From Rhodobacteraceae bacterium UBA3069 (GTDB lineage: Bacteria > Pseudomonadota > Alphaproteobacteria > Rhodobacterales > Rhodobacteraceae), in NCBI GenBank assembly GCA_002366795.1, contig DFBX01000125.1, forward strand, positions 14,417 through 78,416: DNA of 64,000 bases, written 5' to 3'. Numbering within the stretch: position 1 is the first letter of the stretch; every line of letters begins with the position of its first letter. Below, in pieces: positions 43,937 through 53,380 of the stretch. The position numbers and the translations under genes are program-made. The notes under the pieces are model-generated. The model was not told where the DNA came from. It saw only the letters and a program-made list of their open reading frames with translations, and ran no database searches.

Positions 43937-44287
43937 TCAGGCCGATTCGTCCAGAAGGGCCAGAACCTCGTCCTTGTTCTTGTCCCGCTCGCCCTTCACG
44001 CGGCGCAACTCGCGCTCCAGCTTGTGAACCTCGCCCTTCTTGCGGGACACTTCGGCGCGGTGCTTATGTTCGCGCAACCATTCCCACAGGAAACCGATCA
44101 GCAAACCGATGACGATGCCAGCAAAGAAGATGGTAAAGACCGGCACAGTGACCGACTGGTTGATGCCGATGATATCGGCCAGCCCTTCGGGCAGCAGTTT
44201 CAGTTGCTGCAATTCGCGATTGGCTAGGGCGACGGCGATCAGCGCAACGGCGATTACCGCCCAGATGGCGTAGCGGATATAGCGCAT
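43937..44287 (-). CDS. LapA-domain inner membrane protein
   Basis: 116 residues: two transmembrane helices (YAIWAVIAVALIAVALANR and TVPVFTIFFAGIVIGLLIGF) and a charged coiled-coil C-terminus (KLERELRRVKGERDK). This is the DUF1049/LapA family, which in E. coli helps assemble lipopolysaccharide. The genes ihfB, lapA and trpF follow each other with only 3-base gaps, a conserved order in alphaproteobacteria. Confidence 0.9.
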   Translation of the reverse strand: MRYIRYAIWAVIAVALIAVALANRELQQLKLLPEGLADIIGINQSVTVPVFTIFFAGIVIGLLIGFLWEWLREHKHRAEVSRKKGEVHKLERELRRVKGERDKNKDEVLALLDESA

Positions 44288-44290
44288 GGG

Positions 44291-44572
44291 TTACTTCCCG
44301 TTCAGGCGGTCACGCAGCAGCTTGCCAGTCTTGAAGAAGGGCACGCATTTTTCCTCGACCTCGACGGATTCGCCGGTGCGGGGGTTGCGGCCCAAACGGG
44401 CGTCGCGCTTCTTGACTGAAAACGCGCCGAAGCCGCGCAGTTCCACACGATCACCGCGCGACATCGCACCCGTGATCTCTTCAAAAATGGTATTCACGAT
44501 CTTTTCGACATCGCGTTGGTACAGATGCGGATTTTCATCGGCGATTTTCTGAATCAATTCCGATCGGATCAT
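44291..44572 (-). CDS. ihfB: Integration host factor subunit beta
   Basis: 93 residues of the HU/IHF fold. MIRSELIQKIADENPHLYQ at the start, GDRVELRGFGAFSVK, and the beta-arm RNPRTGESVEVEEK with the DNA-bending proline are characteristic of the beta subunit. It forms a dimer with IhfA. It lies downstream of rpsA, the usual position, and starts the ihfB-lapA-trpF-trpB run. Confidence 0.97.
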   Translation of the reverse strand: MIRSELIQKIADENPHLYQRDVEKIVNTIFEEITGAMSRGDRVELRGFGAFSVKKRDARLGRNPRTGESVEVEEKCVPFFKTGKLLRDRLNGK

Positions 44573-44780
44573 GAGCCAATTCCCCCGGCCGTTGGTTTGT
44601 TAAGCAGCGTTGTCTTTTCCCAGACTATAGAAAGAAAGATCAGCTTCCGAAACAAGAAGGATGTTGAAAAGACAGCAAAAGATGCCCGATTCCCGCCGAT
44701 TCAGGGGGTGGCGCGGTGAAAGTTCCGTGGCGCTGCGCATTTGGGCCGGTTTCGCCATGCGCGCCATGCCATTGATTCGG

Positions 44781-44814
44781 AAAAGGGAAACGGCCCCGCA
44801 TTACTGCGAGGCCG
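44781..44814 (-). terminator. Terminator of rpsA
   Basis: On the minus strand CGGCCTCGCA pairs with TGCGGGGCCG (one G-U pair, loop GTAA), then TTTCCCTTTT. It lies 34 bases past the rpsA stop. Confidence 0.75.
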
Positions 44815-44846
44815 CGTCATTTTTTTCAGGCTTGCGCCAAGGTGAC

Positions 44847-46526
44847 TTAGTTGTCGCCCTTCAGCGCGGCACCCAGGATGTCGCCCAGCGACGCACCCGA
44901 GTCGGAGGAACCATACTGTTCGACGGCCTCTTTCTCTTCGGCGATTTCGCGTGCTTTGATCGACAGGCCCAGACGGCGGGTCTTGCTGTCCACGTTGGTC
45001 ACGCGCACGTCGATCTTGTCACCGACCGAGAAACGCTCGGGGCGCTGATCGGCACGGTCACGCGACAGGTCGGAGCGGCGGATGAAGGACTTCATGCCCT
45101 CGTATTCCACTTCGATCCCGCCATCTTCGATTGCGGTGACTTCCACAGTGATGATCGAACCACGCTTGGTGCCGCCAACGGCGTCAGCAAACTTGTCGCC
45201 ACCGACGTTCTTGATAGAGAGCGAGATGCGCTCTTTTTCAATGTCGACTTCGGAGACAACGGCCTTGACCATGTCGCCCTTGCGATAGTTCTGGATCGCG
45301 TCTTCGCCGCGCTCGTCCCAGGACAGGTCGGACAGGTGAACCATGCCGTCGATTTCGCCGGGCAGGCCAACGAACAGACCGAATTCGGTGATGTTCTTGA
45401 CTTCGCCTTCGACCTCGGTGCCCTCGGGGTGCGTTTCTGCAAACACTTCCCACGGGTTGCGTTGGGTCTGTTTCAGGCCCAGCGACACGCGGCGTTTGGC
45501 GGGATCGATTTCCAGCACCATGACCTCAACCTCTTGCGAGGTGGACACGATCTTGCCGGGGTGCACGTTTTTCTTGGTCCAGGACATTTCGGACACGTGG
45601 ACCAGACCCTCGACGCCGGGCTCCAGCTCGACGAATGCACCGTAATCGGTGATGTTCGTCACGCGGCCGGTGTGAACCGATTCCAGCGGGTATTTCGCGG
45701 CGACCAGATCCCACGGATCGTCTTGCAGCTGCTTCATGCCCAGCGAGATGCGATGCGTCTCTTTGTTGATCTTGATCACCTGGACCTTGATGGTCTCGCC
45801 GATGGACAGGATCTCGGACGGATGGCTGACGCGGCGCCATGCCATGTCGGTCACGTGCAGCAGGCCGTCAACGCCGCCAAGGTCAACAAACGCACCGTAT
45901 TCGGTGATGTTTTTCACAACGCCGTCCACCACGTCGCCTTCGGTCAGGTTGCCGATAACCTCGGCACGCTGCTCGGCGCGGGACTCTTCAAGGATCGCAC
46001 GGCGCGAAACAACGATGTTGCCACGGCGACGGTCCATCTTGAGGATTTGGAAGGGCTGCTTCAGGCCCATCAGCGGGCCAGCGTCGCGCACGGGGCGCAC
46101 GTCAACTTGGCTGCCGGGCAGGAATGCAACAGCGCCGCCCAGATCGACGGTGAAGCCGCCTTTGACGCGACCAAAGATTGCGCCTTCGACGCGCTCTTCG
46201 TCCGCATATGCTTTTTCCAGGCGATCCCATGCTTCTTCACGGCGGGCCATTTCGCGGGAAATGACGGCTTCGCCACGGGCGTTTTCAGCCGAGCGCAGGA
46301 AGACTTCGACTTCATCGCCAACGGCGATGGTCGGTGCTTCACCGGGGTTTGCGAATTCTTTCAGATCAACGCGGCCTTCCATCTTGTAGCCGACGTCGAT
46401 GATGGCTTGGCCCGCTTCGATCGCGATGACCTTGCCTTTGACAACCGAACCCTCTTCGGGGGTGTCCATTTCAAAGCTCTCGTTCAGGAGCGCTTCGAAT
46501 TCTTCCATTGTTGTGTTCTGAGCCAT
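44847..46526 (-). CDS. rpsA: 30S ribosomal protein S1
   Basis: 559 residues with six S1 RNA-binding domains. The first two are degenerate ribosome-anchoring copies; the others carry VKNITEYGAFVDLGGVDGLLHV, VTNITDYGAFVELEPG and VKNITEFGLFVGLPGE. The protein begins MAQNTTMEEFEALLNESFEM, as expected for alphaproteobacterial S1. It unwinds mRNA for initiation. Its upstream region (46527-46736) holds no other gene. Confidence 0.98.
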   Translation of the reverse strand: MAQNTTMEEFEALLNESFEMDTPEEGSVVKGKVIAIEAGQAIIDVGYKMEGRVDLKEFANPGEAPTIAVGDEVEVFLRSAENARGEAVISREMARREEAWDRLEKAYADEERVEGAIFGRVKGGFTVDLGGAVAFLPGSQVDVRPVRDAGPLMGLKQPFQILKMDRRRGNIVVSRRAILEESRAEQRAEVIGNLTEGDVVDGVVKNITEYGAFVDLGGVDGLLHVTDMAWRRVSHPSEILSIGETIKVQVIKINKETHRISLGMKQLQDDPWDLVAAKYPLESVHTGRVTNITDYGAFVELEPGVEGLVHVSEMSWTKKNVHPGKIVSTSQEVEVMVLEIDPAKRRVSLGLKQTQRNPWEVFAETHPEGTEVEGEVKNITEFGLFVGLPGEIDGMVHLSDLSWDERGEDAIQNYRKGDMVKAVVSEVDIEKERISLSIKNVGGDKFADAVGGTKRGSIITVEVTAIEDGGIEVEYEGMKSFIRRSDLSRDRADQRPERFSVGDKIDVRVTNVDSKTRRLGLSIKAREIAEEKEAVEQYGSSDSGASLGDILGAALKGDN

Positions 46527-46736
46527 GTGGTCTCTGATATCCTATTCTTTACGTCTGTTTCCGGCCGTGCGGTTGTCTCCGCCGGTCTTGGGGTTTCGTT
46601 GGTCAGGCGAAACGCAAAATAAAGAGGGGCGGACGGGTCCGACCCTGCTCATCTCAATGTTTCACGGTGTTTTCACCTTATCGACGGAGGCCACATAGCC
46701 GTCTTTGCCCTGTTTTGCAAGGGGCAAAGGGACGGT

Positions 46737-47348
46737 TCAGATGCGTTTAGCCTCAACCGCGGTGATCGCGGCAGCGATGGCATCGGCGATGCTCAGGGCG
46801 CTCGTGTCGATGATTACGGCATCAACCGCAGGTTTCAACGGTGCATCGGCGCGGTTCATGTCGCGCGCATCGCGCTCCTTGACATCGCGCAGCACGTCCT
46901 CGCGGGTGGCCAGGCCACCCTTTTCGGTCAACTCCAGGAAACGCCGCTCGGCCCGCACCTCGGCACTGGCGGTGACGAACAGCTTGGCCTCGGCCTGCGG
47001 GCAGATCACCGTGCCGATGTCACGCCCGTCCAGCACCGCACCGCCCGCACGGCGCGCAAAAGCCCGCTGGAAATCCAGCAAGGCCGCGCGCACCTCGGGG
47101 ATCACGGCAACCCTGGACGCGGCCTGCGCCACATCAGCGGTGCGCAAATGCGCATCGTTTTCCAGATCCTCGGCGATAAGGGTCTGTGCGGCCTCCAGCG
47201 GCTCAACACCAGCCAGCATCTTGGCCCCAACAGCGCGATACAAAAGCCCCGTGTCCAGATGAGCAAAGCCGAAATGCGCCGCCACGGCCTTGGATATGGT
47301 CCCCTTGCCCGCTGCGGCTGGCCCGTCGATTGCAATGGTAAAGCTCAT
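46737..47348 (-). CDS. cmk: Cytidylate kinase
   Basis: 203 residues: P-loop IDGPAAAGKGTISKAVA, the CMP-binding region HLDTGLLYRAVG and LDGRDIGTVICP, and LID region RFLELTEKG. It converts CMP/dCMP to diphosphates. The ATG at 47348 overlaps the aroA stop (TGATG) and has GGAGG close by. The order aroA-cmk-rpsA-ihfB is widely conserved. Confidence 0.97.
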   Translation of the reverse strand: MSFTIAIDGPAAAGKGTISKAVAAHFGFAHLDTGLLYRAVGAKMLAGVEPLEAAQTLIAEDLENDAHLRTADVAQAASRVAVIPEVRAALLDFQRAFARRAGGAVLDGRDIGTVICPQAEAKLFVTASAEVRAERRFLELTEKGGLATREDVLRDVKERDARDMNRADAPLKPAVDAVIIDTSALSIADAIAAAITAVEAKRI

Positions 47349-48694
47349 CAATCCCTCCGTATATCTGCGCCAAGCCCGCCCATAAGCCCCTCGAAAATCG
47401 GGAAGGATGTGGCGATCGGGCCGCCATCATCCACACGGACAGGCTGCTGCGTTGCCATTCCCATCACCATGAAGGACATGGCAATACGGTGATCCAGATG
47501 GCTTTGCGCCACCTGACCGCCGGGCACATTGCCGTGGCCCAGCCCCTTGACCATCCACCAATCCGGCCCGTCCTCGACCGTTACGCCACCTGCGCGCAGG
47601 CCCGTAGCCATGGCGTCGATACGGTCCGATTCCTTGACCCGCAATTCCTTGACGCCGCGCATCACCGTATCGCCCTTGGCAAAGGCGGCAACGACCGACA
47701 GAGCGGGGTATTCGTCGATCATTGAGGCCGCGCGCTCTGGCGGCACCTCAGTCCCGTGCAGATCGGCCGAGAACCGCGCGCGGAGGTCGGCCACCGGCTC
47801 GCCCCCCTCTTCACGCGGGTTCTCATAGGTCAGGTCCGCACCCATCTCGCGCAGGGTGGTGAACAGCCCCGCACGGGTGTCGTTCAACCCGATATTGGGC
47901 ACCAGAACATCCGATCCGGGCACGATGATCGCCGCACAAACCGGGAAAGCCGCCGAGGAGGGATCGCGCGGCACCAGGATGGTCTGCGCCTGCAATTCCG
48001 GCTGGCCTGTCAGGGTGATCACGCGGCCTTCATCCGTCACCTCGGTGCTGATCTCGGCCCCGAAGCCCGCCAGCATCCGCTCGGTATGATCGCGGGTCGC
48101 TTCCTGCTCAATCACCACGGTCTGCCCCGGCGCGTTCAGCCCGGCCAACAAAACCGCCGACTTCACTTGGGCCGAGGGCACCGGCACGACATATCGCACC
48201 GGAACAGGGTCCACCGCGCCAACGATGGTCATCGGCAAACGCCCACCCGACCGGCCCACAGCCCGCGTACCGAACAGGGCCAGCGGGTCCGTCACCCGCG
48301 CCATGGGCCGCTTGTTCAGACTGGCGTCGCCGGTAAAGGTCGCCGTGATCGGGCAGGTCGCCATCGCCCCCATGATCAGCCGCACCCCGGTGCCGGAATT
48401 GCCACAATCAATCACGTGGTCCGGCTCGGCAAAGCCGCCCACACCCACGCCGCGCACGCGCCAAGTTCCATCCTCGTCGCGCGCGACCTCTGCCCCGAAG
48501 GACCGCATCGCCTTGGCCGTGTCCAGAACGTCGTCGCCCTCCAGCAAGCCGGTCACCACAGTCTCTCCCACACACATCGCGCCCAAGATCAACGACCGGT
48601 GCGAAATGGACTTGTCCCCCGGCACATGCGCCTCCCCCTTCAAGGGGCCGCAAGCGTGCGAGGACATGGGAATGGGCGTGCCGTGGCCGGACAT
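47348..48694 (-). CDS. aroA: 3-phosphoshikimate 1-carboxyvinyltransferase (EPSP synthase), class II type
   Basis: 448 residues: GDKSISHRSLILGAM, GNSGTGVRLIMG, the RPMARVTDPLALFG segment, SAQVKSAVLLAGLN, and SHLDHRIAMSFMVMG. The overall pattern is that of the class II (CP4-like) enzymes. CP4 has Ala in the GNAATG loop; this protein has Gly (GNSGTG). Start 48694 has CAGGAG 6 bases upstream; the ATG at 48709 lacks a site. It makes EPSP in the shikimate pathway. Confidence 0.96.
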   Translation of the reverse strand: MSGHGTPIPMSSHACGPLKGEAHVPGDKSISHRSLILGAMCVGETVVTGLLEGDDVLDTAKAMRSFGAEVARDEDGTWRVRGVGVGGFAEPDHVIDCGNSGTGVRLIMGAMATCPITATFTGDASLNKRPMARVTDPLALFGTRAVGRSGGRLPMTIVGAVDPVPVRYVVPVPSAQVKSAVLLAGLNAPGQTVVIEQEATRDHTERMLAGFGAEISTEVTDEGRVITLTGQPELQAQTILVPRDPSSAAFPVCAAIIVPGSDVLVPNIGLNDTRAGLFTTLREMGADLTYENPREEGGEPVADLRARFSADLHGTEVPPERAASMIDEYPALSVVAAFAKGDTVMRGVKELRVKESDRIDAMATGLRAGGVTVEDGPDWWMVKGLGHGNVPGGQVAQSHLDHRIAMSFMVMGMATQQPVRVDDGGPIATSFPIFEGLMGGLGADIRRD

Positions 48695-48802
48695 GGGATG
48701 CTCCTGCAAAACCGTTTCCCCTGCTGATACCGCAGGGGGCAGGCGCGGTCCATCACCCAGCCTTCACCGCTCGAAAAATACTCCCGCCAGCGGTAGCCCG
48801 CC

Positions 48803-49516
48803 CTACAGGCGGCGGAACGTCATGTAATGCGGCACACGCCCCTCGCGCAGGGCCTTTTGCTCATACCGCGTGGAAATCCAGTCGGACCACGGATTGCGCC
48901 AATCCGACGGCCCCTCCGCCAACCATTCGAATCCCGCGCGCGGCACCTCTTCCATGGTTTGGCGCACATAGTCGGGAATATCCGTGGCCACGCGAAATTC
49001 GGCCACGTCCTGCATACAGGCATGCAGCGGCGCAAGATGCTCTTCGGTCACGAAACGGCGGCGGTGGTGTCGCGCTTTCGGCCACGGGTCGGGATAGTTC
49101 AGAAACGCCTTGGCAACCGATCCCGCGGGCAGAACATCAAACAGGTGCCGCGCATCACCGGGATGAATACGCACATTATCGACGCCTGCCTTGCGCAGCT
49201 TGCCAAGGGTCATGGCAACACCATTCAGATAAGGCTCGCACCCGATGATGCAGACATCCGGATAGCGCGCCGCCATATGCGTCAGATGCTCGCCCCCACC
49301 AAACCCGACTTCCAACCAAAGGGGACGGCCTTGCAAGAACTCCGAAAGGTCCAGCGTGACACGGTCGGGGTTCTCCTCCCAACTCACGGGGCCGGGGGAC
49401 AGGCGCGGCAAATCCTCATCCAACATCTTCTCTTGCAAGGGACGCAGGGCCTTGCCTTTGAAGCGGCCATAGAAATTGCGCCACGGGGCGCCGGTGGGAT
49501 GCTTGGTATCGGTCAT
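48803..49516 (-). CDS. trmB: tRNA (guanine-N7)-methyltransferase
   Basis: 237 residues: SAM-binding EVGFGGGEHLTHMA, IGCEPYLNGVA, the hallmark FLNYPDPWPKARHHRRRF, and VATDIPDYVRQTM. It methylates G46 of tRNA. The start at 49516 follows GTAGGAGG; the frame upstream of it is not conserved sequence. It lies 130 bases downstream of metK, a common pair in Rhodobacterales. Confidence 0.95.
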   Translation of the reverse strand: MTDTKHPTGAPWRNFYGRFKGKALRPLQEKMLDEDLPRLSPGPVSWEENPDRVTLDLSEFLQGRPLWLEVGFGGGEHLTHMAARYPDVCIIGCEPYLNGVAMTLGKLRKAGVDNVRIHPGDARHLFDVLPAGSVAKAFLNYPDPWPKARHHRRRFVTEEHLAPLHACMQDVAEFRVATDIPDYVRQTMEEVPRAGFEWLAEGPSDWRNPWSDWISTRYEQKALREGRVPHYMTFRRL

Positions 49517-49646
49517 GCGCCGCCTCCTACCCGCGATTAAAACCTCGCGCAACATCCGGCTTTGGCGACGCCTTGCCATAGGGCCCAAAAAGCAGCGGCG
49601 CGCCGCAAGGCGCGCCACCGATTGACAACCGGATTGCCTGCAGGAA

Positions 49647-50828
49647 TCAGACGGCTTTTTTCAACGCATCCACCAGATCCGTGCGCTCCCAGCTGAACCC
49701 GCCATCCGCCTGGGGCGCGCGGCCGAAATGGCCATAGGCCGCCGTGCGCGCGTAGATCGGCTTGTTCAGCTCCAGATGCTGGCGGATACCGCGCGGGGTC
49801 AGGTCCATGCATTGCGCCACGGCGCGCTCGATCGCCTCGTCCGGCACCTCGCCGGTGCCATAGGTCTCCGCGTAGATCGAAAGGGGCTTGGACACGCCGA
49901 TGGCATAGCTGACCTGGATCAGGCAGCGTTTCGCCATGCCCGATGCGACCACGTTCTTGGCAAGGTAGCGCGCGGCATAGGCGGCCGAACGGTCCACCTT
50001 GGTCGGATCCTTGCCGGAAAACGCGCCGCCACCATGGGGCGCGGCCCCGCCATAGGTGTCCACGATGATCTTGCGCCCGGTCAGGCCCGCATCACCGTCC
50101 GGCCCGCCGATCACGAACTTGCCAGTGGGGTTCACCCACCATTCGGTCTCCGGGGTGATCCAACCATCGGGCAGGGTCTCGCGGATATAGGGTTCCACGA
50201 TGGCGCGGATATCGCCGCTGGTCTGGCTTTCGTCCGCGTGTTGCGTGGACAGCACGATCGAGGCGACGCCGACTGGCTTGCCGCCTTCGTAACGCACCGA
50301 AAGCTGCGATTTCGCATCGGGGCGCAGAGTGGGTTCAGCACCGGATTTGCGCACCTCGGCCAGTCGGCGCAGGATCGCGTGGGAATACAGGATCGGCGCG
50401 GGCATCAGCGCCTCGGTCTCGTCCGAGGCGTAGCCGAACATGATGCCCTGATCGCCTGCGCCCTCGTCCTTGTTTTCGCCCGCATCCACGCCCTGCGCGA
50501 TATGGGCGGATTGTTCGTGCAGCAGGTTGGTGATTTTCACCGTTTCATGGTGAAACTTGTCCTGCTCGTATCCGATATCCTTGATGCAGGCGCGCGTGAT
50601 CGCGTCGATTCTGCCCATGTATTCGGTCAGCTTGGTCTTGTCCGACAGGCCCACCTCTCCGCCGATGATGACGCGGTTCGTGGTGGCGAAGGTTTCGCAG
50701 GCAACACGCGCTTCGGGTTCTTCGGTCAGAAACGCATCTAGGATGGCGTCGGAAATGCGGTCGCACACTTTATCGGGGTGCCCTTCCGAGACGGACTCGG
50801 AGGCGAAAACATAATCGGGTCGTGACAT
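49647..50828 (-). CDS. metK: S-adenosylmethionine synthetase
   Basis: 393 residues: FASESVSEGHPDKVCDRISD, the substrate-loop region GAGDQGIMFGYA, and GGGAFSGKDPTKVDRS. It makes S-adenosylmethionine from methionine and ATP. The ATG at 50828 is directly downstream of a SAM/SAH riboswitch whose last element contains the ribosome site. An in-frame ATG at 50858 lies inside the riboswitch and can be excluded. Confidence 0.98.
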   Translation of the reverse strand: MSRPDYVFASESVSEGHPDKVCDRISDAILDAFLTEEPEARVACETFATTNRVIIGGEVGLSDKTKLTEYMGRIDAITRACIKDIGYEQDKFHHETVKITNLLHEQSAHIAQGVDAGENKDEGAGDQGIMFGYASDETEALMPAPILYSHAILRRLAEVRKSGAEPTLRPDAKSQLSVRYEGGKPVGVASIVLSTQHADESQTSGDIRAIVEPYIRETLPDGWITPETEWWVNPTGKFVIGGPDGDAGLTGRKIIVDTYGGAAPHGGGAFSGKDPTKVDRSAAYAARYLAKNVVASGMAKRCLIQVSYAIGVSKPLSIYAETYGTGEVPDEAIERAVAQCMDLTPRGIRQHLELNKPIYARTAAYGHFGRAPQADGGFSWERTDLVDALKKAV

Positions 50829-50834
50829 GAGAAG

Positions 50835-50878
50835 TGCTCCATTGAATTTGCCCGACACGCCAGGAAGCCGTTGTGTCG
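50835..50878 (-). ncRNA. SAM/SAH riboswitch of metK
   Basis: On the minus strand, stem CGACAC / GTGTCG encloses AACGGCTTCCTGGC, and ATGGAGCA follows after a short A/T-rich linker. The CACAACGGCTTCCTGGCGTG core and the trailing ATGGAGCA match the known SAM/SAH riboswitch, in which the GGAG ribosome site joins a pseudoknot when SAM or SAH binds, switching translation off. It ends 6 bases before the metK start codon. This class is found upstream of metK in Rhodobacterales, which also supports the taxonomic call. Confidence 0.93.
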
Positions 50879-50915
50879 AGAGACCTTTTATAGTTAAGCC
50901 CGCCCCTCCTTCAGG

Positions 50916-52454
50916 TCAACGTCCGATTAACCTGCGGCGCACGATAACTGCCGCAATCAAAGCCATAAACAGGATAAGGAATGGTAAATCCCCCGCGCGC
51001 GCATAGGGGGTGGGCGCAAGCGTCACAGGCAGGACGGCGTCGATCCAGCCCTGTTCATTCAGGGCGATCTGCGCCTGAACATTGCCCTTCGGCCCAATCA
51101 TGGCCGACACGCCCGTATTGGCGACGCGCACCATAGGCAGCCCCTGTTCAACCGTCCGCAGACGCGCCTGCGCCAAGTGCTGGTAGGGGCCAGAAGCCTT
51201 GCCGAACCATGCGTCATTGGTGATTTGCAACAAGAACCGCGGGCGCTTGGGGGCGGCGGACACATCCTGCGGAAAGATTGCCTCGTAGCAGATCAGCGGC
51301 AGGGCGGGGCCGATCCCCGGCACCTCGATCAGCTGCGCACCGGGACCGGCGGAATAGCCCTGCCCCTCAGTCGCGGCCAGCCCGTGAATGCCCCATTCCG
51401 CCAACAGGTCGCCAAGTGGCATATATTCCCCGAAGGGCACCAGGTGATACTTGTCATACAGCGCCGTCACCGCGCCCTGCCCGTCCAGCAGCACCGCCGA
51501 ATTGTAAAGGCGCGGCCCGTCGAACCGCTGCACACCCAGCAGAACGGGCGACGCGCCGCCCGCTTGGGCGATGCGGGGTAGGATGTTCCCTGCGTTTTCC
51601 AGCAGCACGGGCAAAGCGGTTTCCGGCCAGACGATCAGCGCGGGCGCGGGCCCTTCGGGCGTGGCGGCGGTGGCCTCCATCATGCGTCGGTAAAACTCGG
51701 GAATATATTCGGGCTGCCACTTCAGATGTTGCGCCGCATTCGGCTGCACCAGCCTTATGACAGGTGCGTCAGGTGCAGGCAGAACCGGCTGACCGATCTG
51801 TATTCCGGCGAACAGCAGCGCGCCATAGACCGGCATCAACACGAACCCCGCCCAAGGGCGCGGCCCTGCCAGCCGCCACAGCGACACGGCCATCAGCAGC
51901 ATCAGCAGGGTCAGCCCGTGCGGGCCAACCCAAGCGGCATATTGCAAGAAGGGAGAAGCAATCAGCCCATGCCCGATCAACGCCCATGGAAAGCCGGTAA
52001 AGATATAGCTGCGGATCAGCTCGGCCAGCGCCAGCGCCACCATGAACACCAAGGGCCGCCCACCCGCGAACCGCGCCAGCCCCAGCGCCGCCCCCCAGAA
52101 CAGGGCCAGCCCGGTGGACAGAAACACGATCGCAAATGGCGACATCCAGCCATGGCGCACCAGATCGACAAGGAACGGCTCGACGATCCAGTTCAGCGCA
52201 AGGGCAAAATGCCCCGTGCCTGCGCCCCAGCCAACCAGCATAGCCGCGCGGGCGCTGCGGGCCAAGCGGAACAGGGAAAAGATCAGCGCATAGCCCAGCA
52301 CCGCCACAGGCCACAGGTTGAACGGCGCGTGGCCCAGCGCGGCCAGCAGACCCGCGCCAAGCGACCACAGGAAAAGTCGGCGCGGGGTGGTGACACGCGG
52401 GGCAAGCCATGCCTCGACGCGGTGGGCCGATATCGGCCCCAAGGCCTCAGCCAT
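50916..52454 (-). CDS. lnt: Apolipoprotein N-acyltransferase
   Basis: 512 residues: six or more N-terminal transmembrane helices, then a nitrilase-like domain with catalytic Glu in VWPETALPV, Lys in YDKYHLVPFGEYMP and Cys in ICYEAIFPQ. It adds the third acyl chain to lipoproteins. Its start overlaps the corC stop by 8 bases, the usual coupling. It is followed by the metK promoter region. Confidence 0.97.
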   Translation of the reverse strand: MAEALGPISAHRVEAWLAPRVTTPRRLFLWSLGAGLLAALGHAPFNLWPVAVLGYALIFSLFRLARSARAAMLVGWGAGTGHFALALNWIVEPFLVDLVRHGWMSPFAIVFLSTGLALFWGAALGLARFAGGRPLVFMVALALAELIRSYIFTGFPWALIGHGLIASPFLQYAAWVGPHGLTLLMLLMAVSLWRLAGPRPWAGFVLMPVYGALLFAGIQIGQPVLPAPDAPVIRLVQPNAAQHLKWQPEYIPEFYRRMMEATAATPEGPAPALIVWPETALPVLLENAGNILPRIAQAGGASPVLLGVQRFDGPRLYNSAVLLDGQGAVTALYDKYHLVPFGEYMPLGDLLAEWGIHGLAATEGQGYSAGPGAQLIEVPGIGPALPLICYEAIFPQDVSAAPKRPRFLLQITNDAWFGKASGPYQHLAQARLRTVEQGLPMVRVANTGVSAMIGPKGNVQAQIALNEQGWIDAVLPVTLAPTPYARAGDLPFLILFMALIAAVIVRRRLIGR

Positions 52455-53346
52455 TGACGCCGGAACCTACCCGCACGCGCAGCCGCTTGATCCGGCGCGG
52501 ATCGGCCTCGACCACCTCGAATTCGGGACCGGCCGGGTGTTTCACCACCTCGCCGCGCACCGGAACACGGCCCGCCAGCATGAAGACCAGCCCGCCAAGG
52601 GTGTCGATCTCTTCCTCGTCGATCTCGTCCGTGGCCGTCAAAGAGGTGCCGATCACGCTCTCGAACTCCTCCAGCGGGGTTTTGGCCTGCACCAGCCAGA
52701 CGCCGGGCTTTTGTTCGACCCATAGGTCGCCCTCTTCGGTGTCGTGCTCATCCTCGATCTCGCCGATGACCTGTTCAATCAGATCCTCGATGGTTACCAG
52801 ACCGTCCACGCCACCGTATTCGTCGATCACCAGCGCCATGTGCCGCCGCTCGTTCTGCATCTTCTGCAAAAGCACTCCGATGGTCATCGAGGGTGGCACG
52901 AACAGAAGCGGCCGCAGCATGGAATTCAGATCGAAGGCCGCGACCGCCGATCCATTGAACCCGTGTTTCAGGGCAAAATCCTTCAAATGGATCAGCCCGC
53001 GCGGGCTGTCCATCGTGCCTTCGTAGACAGGCAGACGGGTCAGGCCCGTTTCGCGGAACACCTCGACCAGTTCATCCATGCCGATATCAAGGGGCACGGC
53101 GGTGATGTCGGCCTTGGGTATGGCCACGTCTTCGACGCGCATCCGGTGAAGGTTGAGCATTCCGTGAATCTGCATCGGCGCGGGACGCGCCGCTTCCGGC
53201 TCTGCCTCGTCGCCAACGTCAGTCGGGCTCAGCGCACCGATGATCCGCATGAAAAACCCGCTGCGGGGTTGGCTACTGTCTTGGGCCTCGTCCTGTGACT
53301 GCGCGCTCTGCGCTGCCATAGAGGACCCGTCGCTACTGTCGGCCAT
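52447..53346 (-). CDS. corC: CorC/hemolysin-type CBS domain protein
   Basis: 299 residues: an Ala/Gln-rich N-terminus, two CBS domains (VEDVAIPKADITAVP, MALVIDEYGGVDGLVTIEDL) and a C-terminal CorC/HlyC domain (TDEIDEEEIDTLGGLVFMLAG). It has no transmembrane segments, as in the soluble CorC. The role is in magnesium/cobalt efflux or related ion control. The start at 53346 is the conserved MADSSDG; upstream ATG 53415 overlaps ybeY. It precedes lnt, as in many proteobacteria. Confidence 0.92.
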   Translation of the reverse strand: MADSSDGSSMAAQSAQSQDEAQDSSQPRSGFFMRIIGALSPTDVGDEAEPEAARPAPMQIHGMLNLHRMRVEDVAIPKADITAVPLDIGMDELVEVFRETGLTRLPVYEGTMDSPRGLIHLKDFALKHGFNGSAVAAFDLNSMLRPLLFVPPSMTIGVLLQKMQNERRHMALVIDEYGGVDGLVTIEDLIEQVIGEIEDEHDTEEGDLWVEQKPGVWLVQAKTPLEEFESVIGTSLTATDEIDEEEIDTLGGLVFMLAGRVPVRGEVVKHPAGPEFEVVEADPRRIKRLRVRVGSGVNG

Positions 53347-53380
53347 AATACCTTTCCATTTGGGCGAATTGCCCGAAGTT

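Noticed and set aside
44661..46622. 653-codon open frame on the plus strand
   Set aside because: It is the antisense of rpsA; its length comes from the codon bias of the S1 gene. The minus strand encodes clear S1 domains.
50885..50919. Sigma-70 promoter of metK (TTGACC and an A/T-rich -10)
   Set aside because: A TTGACC lies at the end of lnt, but the best TATAAA is 21 bases away, too far for a reliable call.
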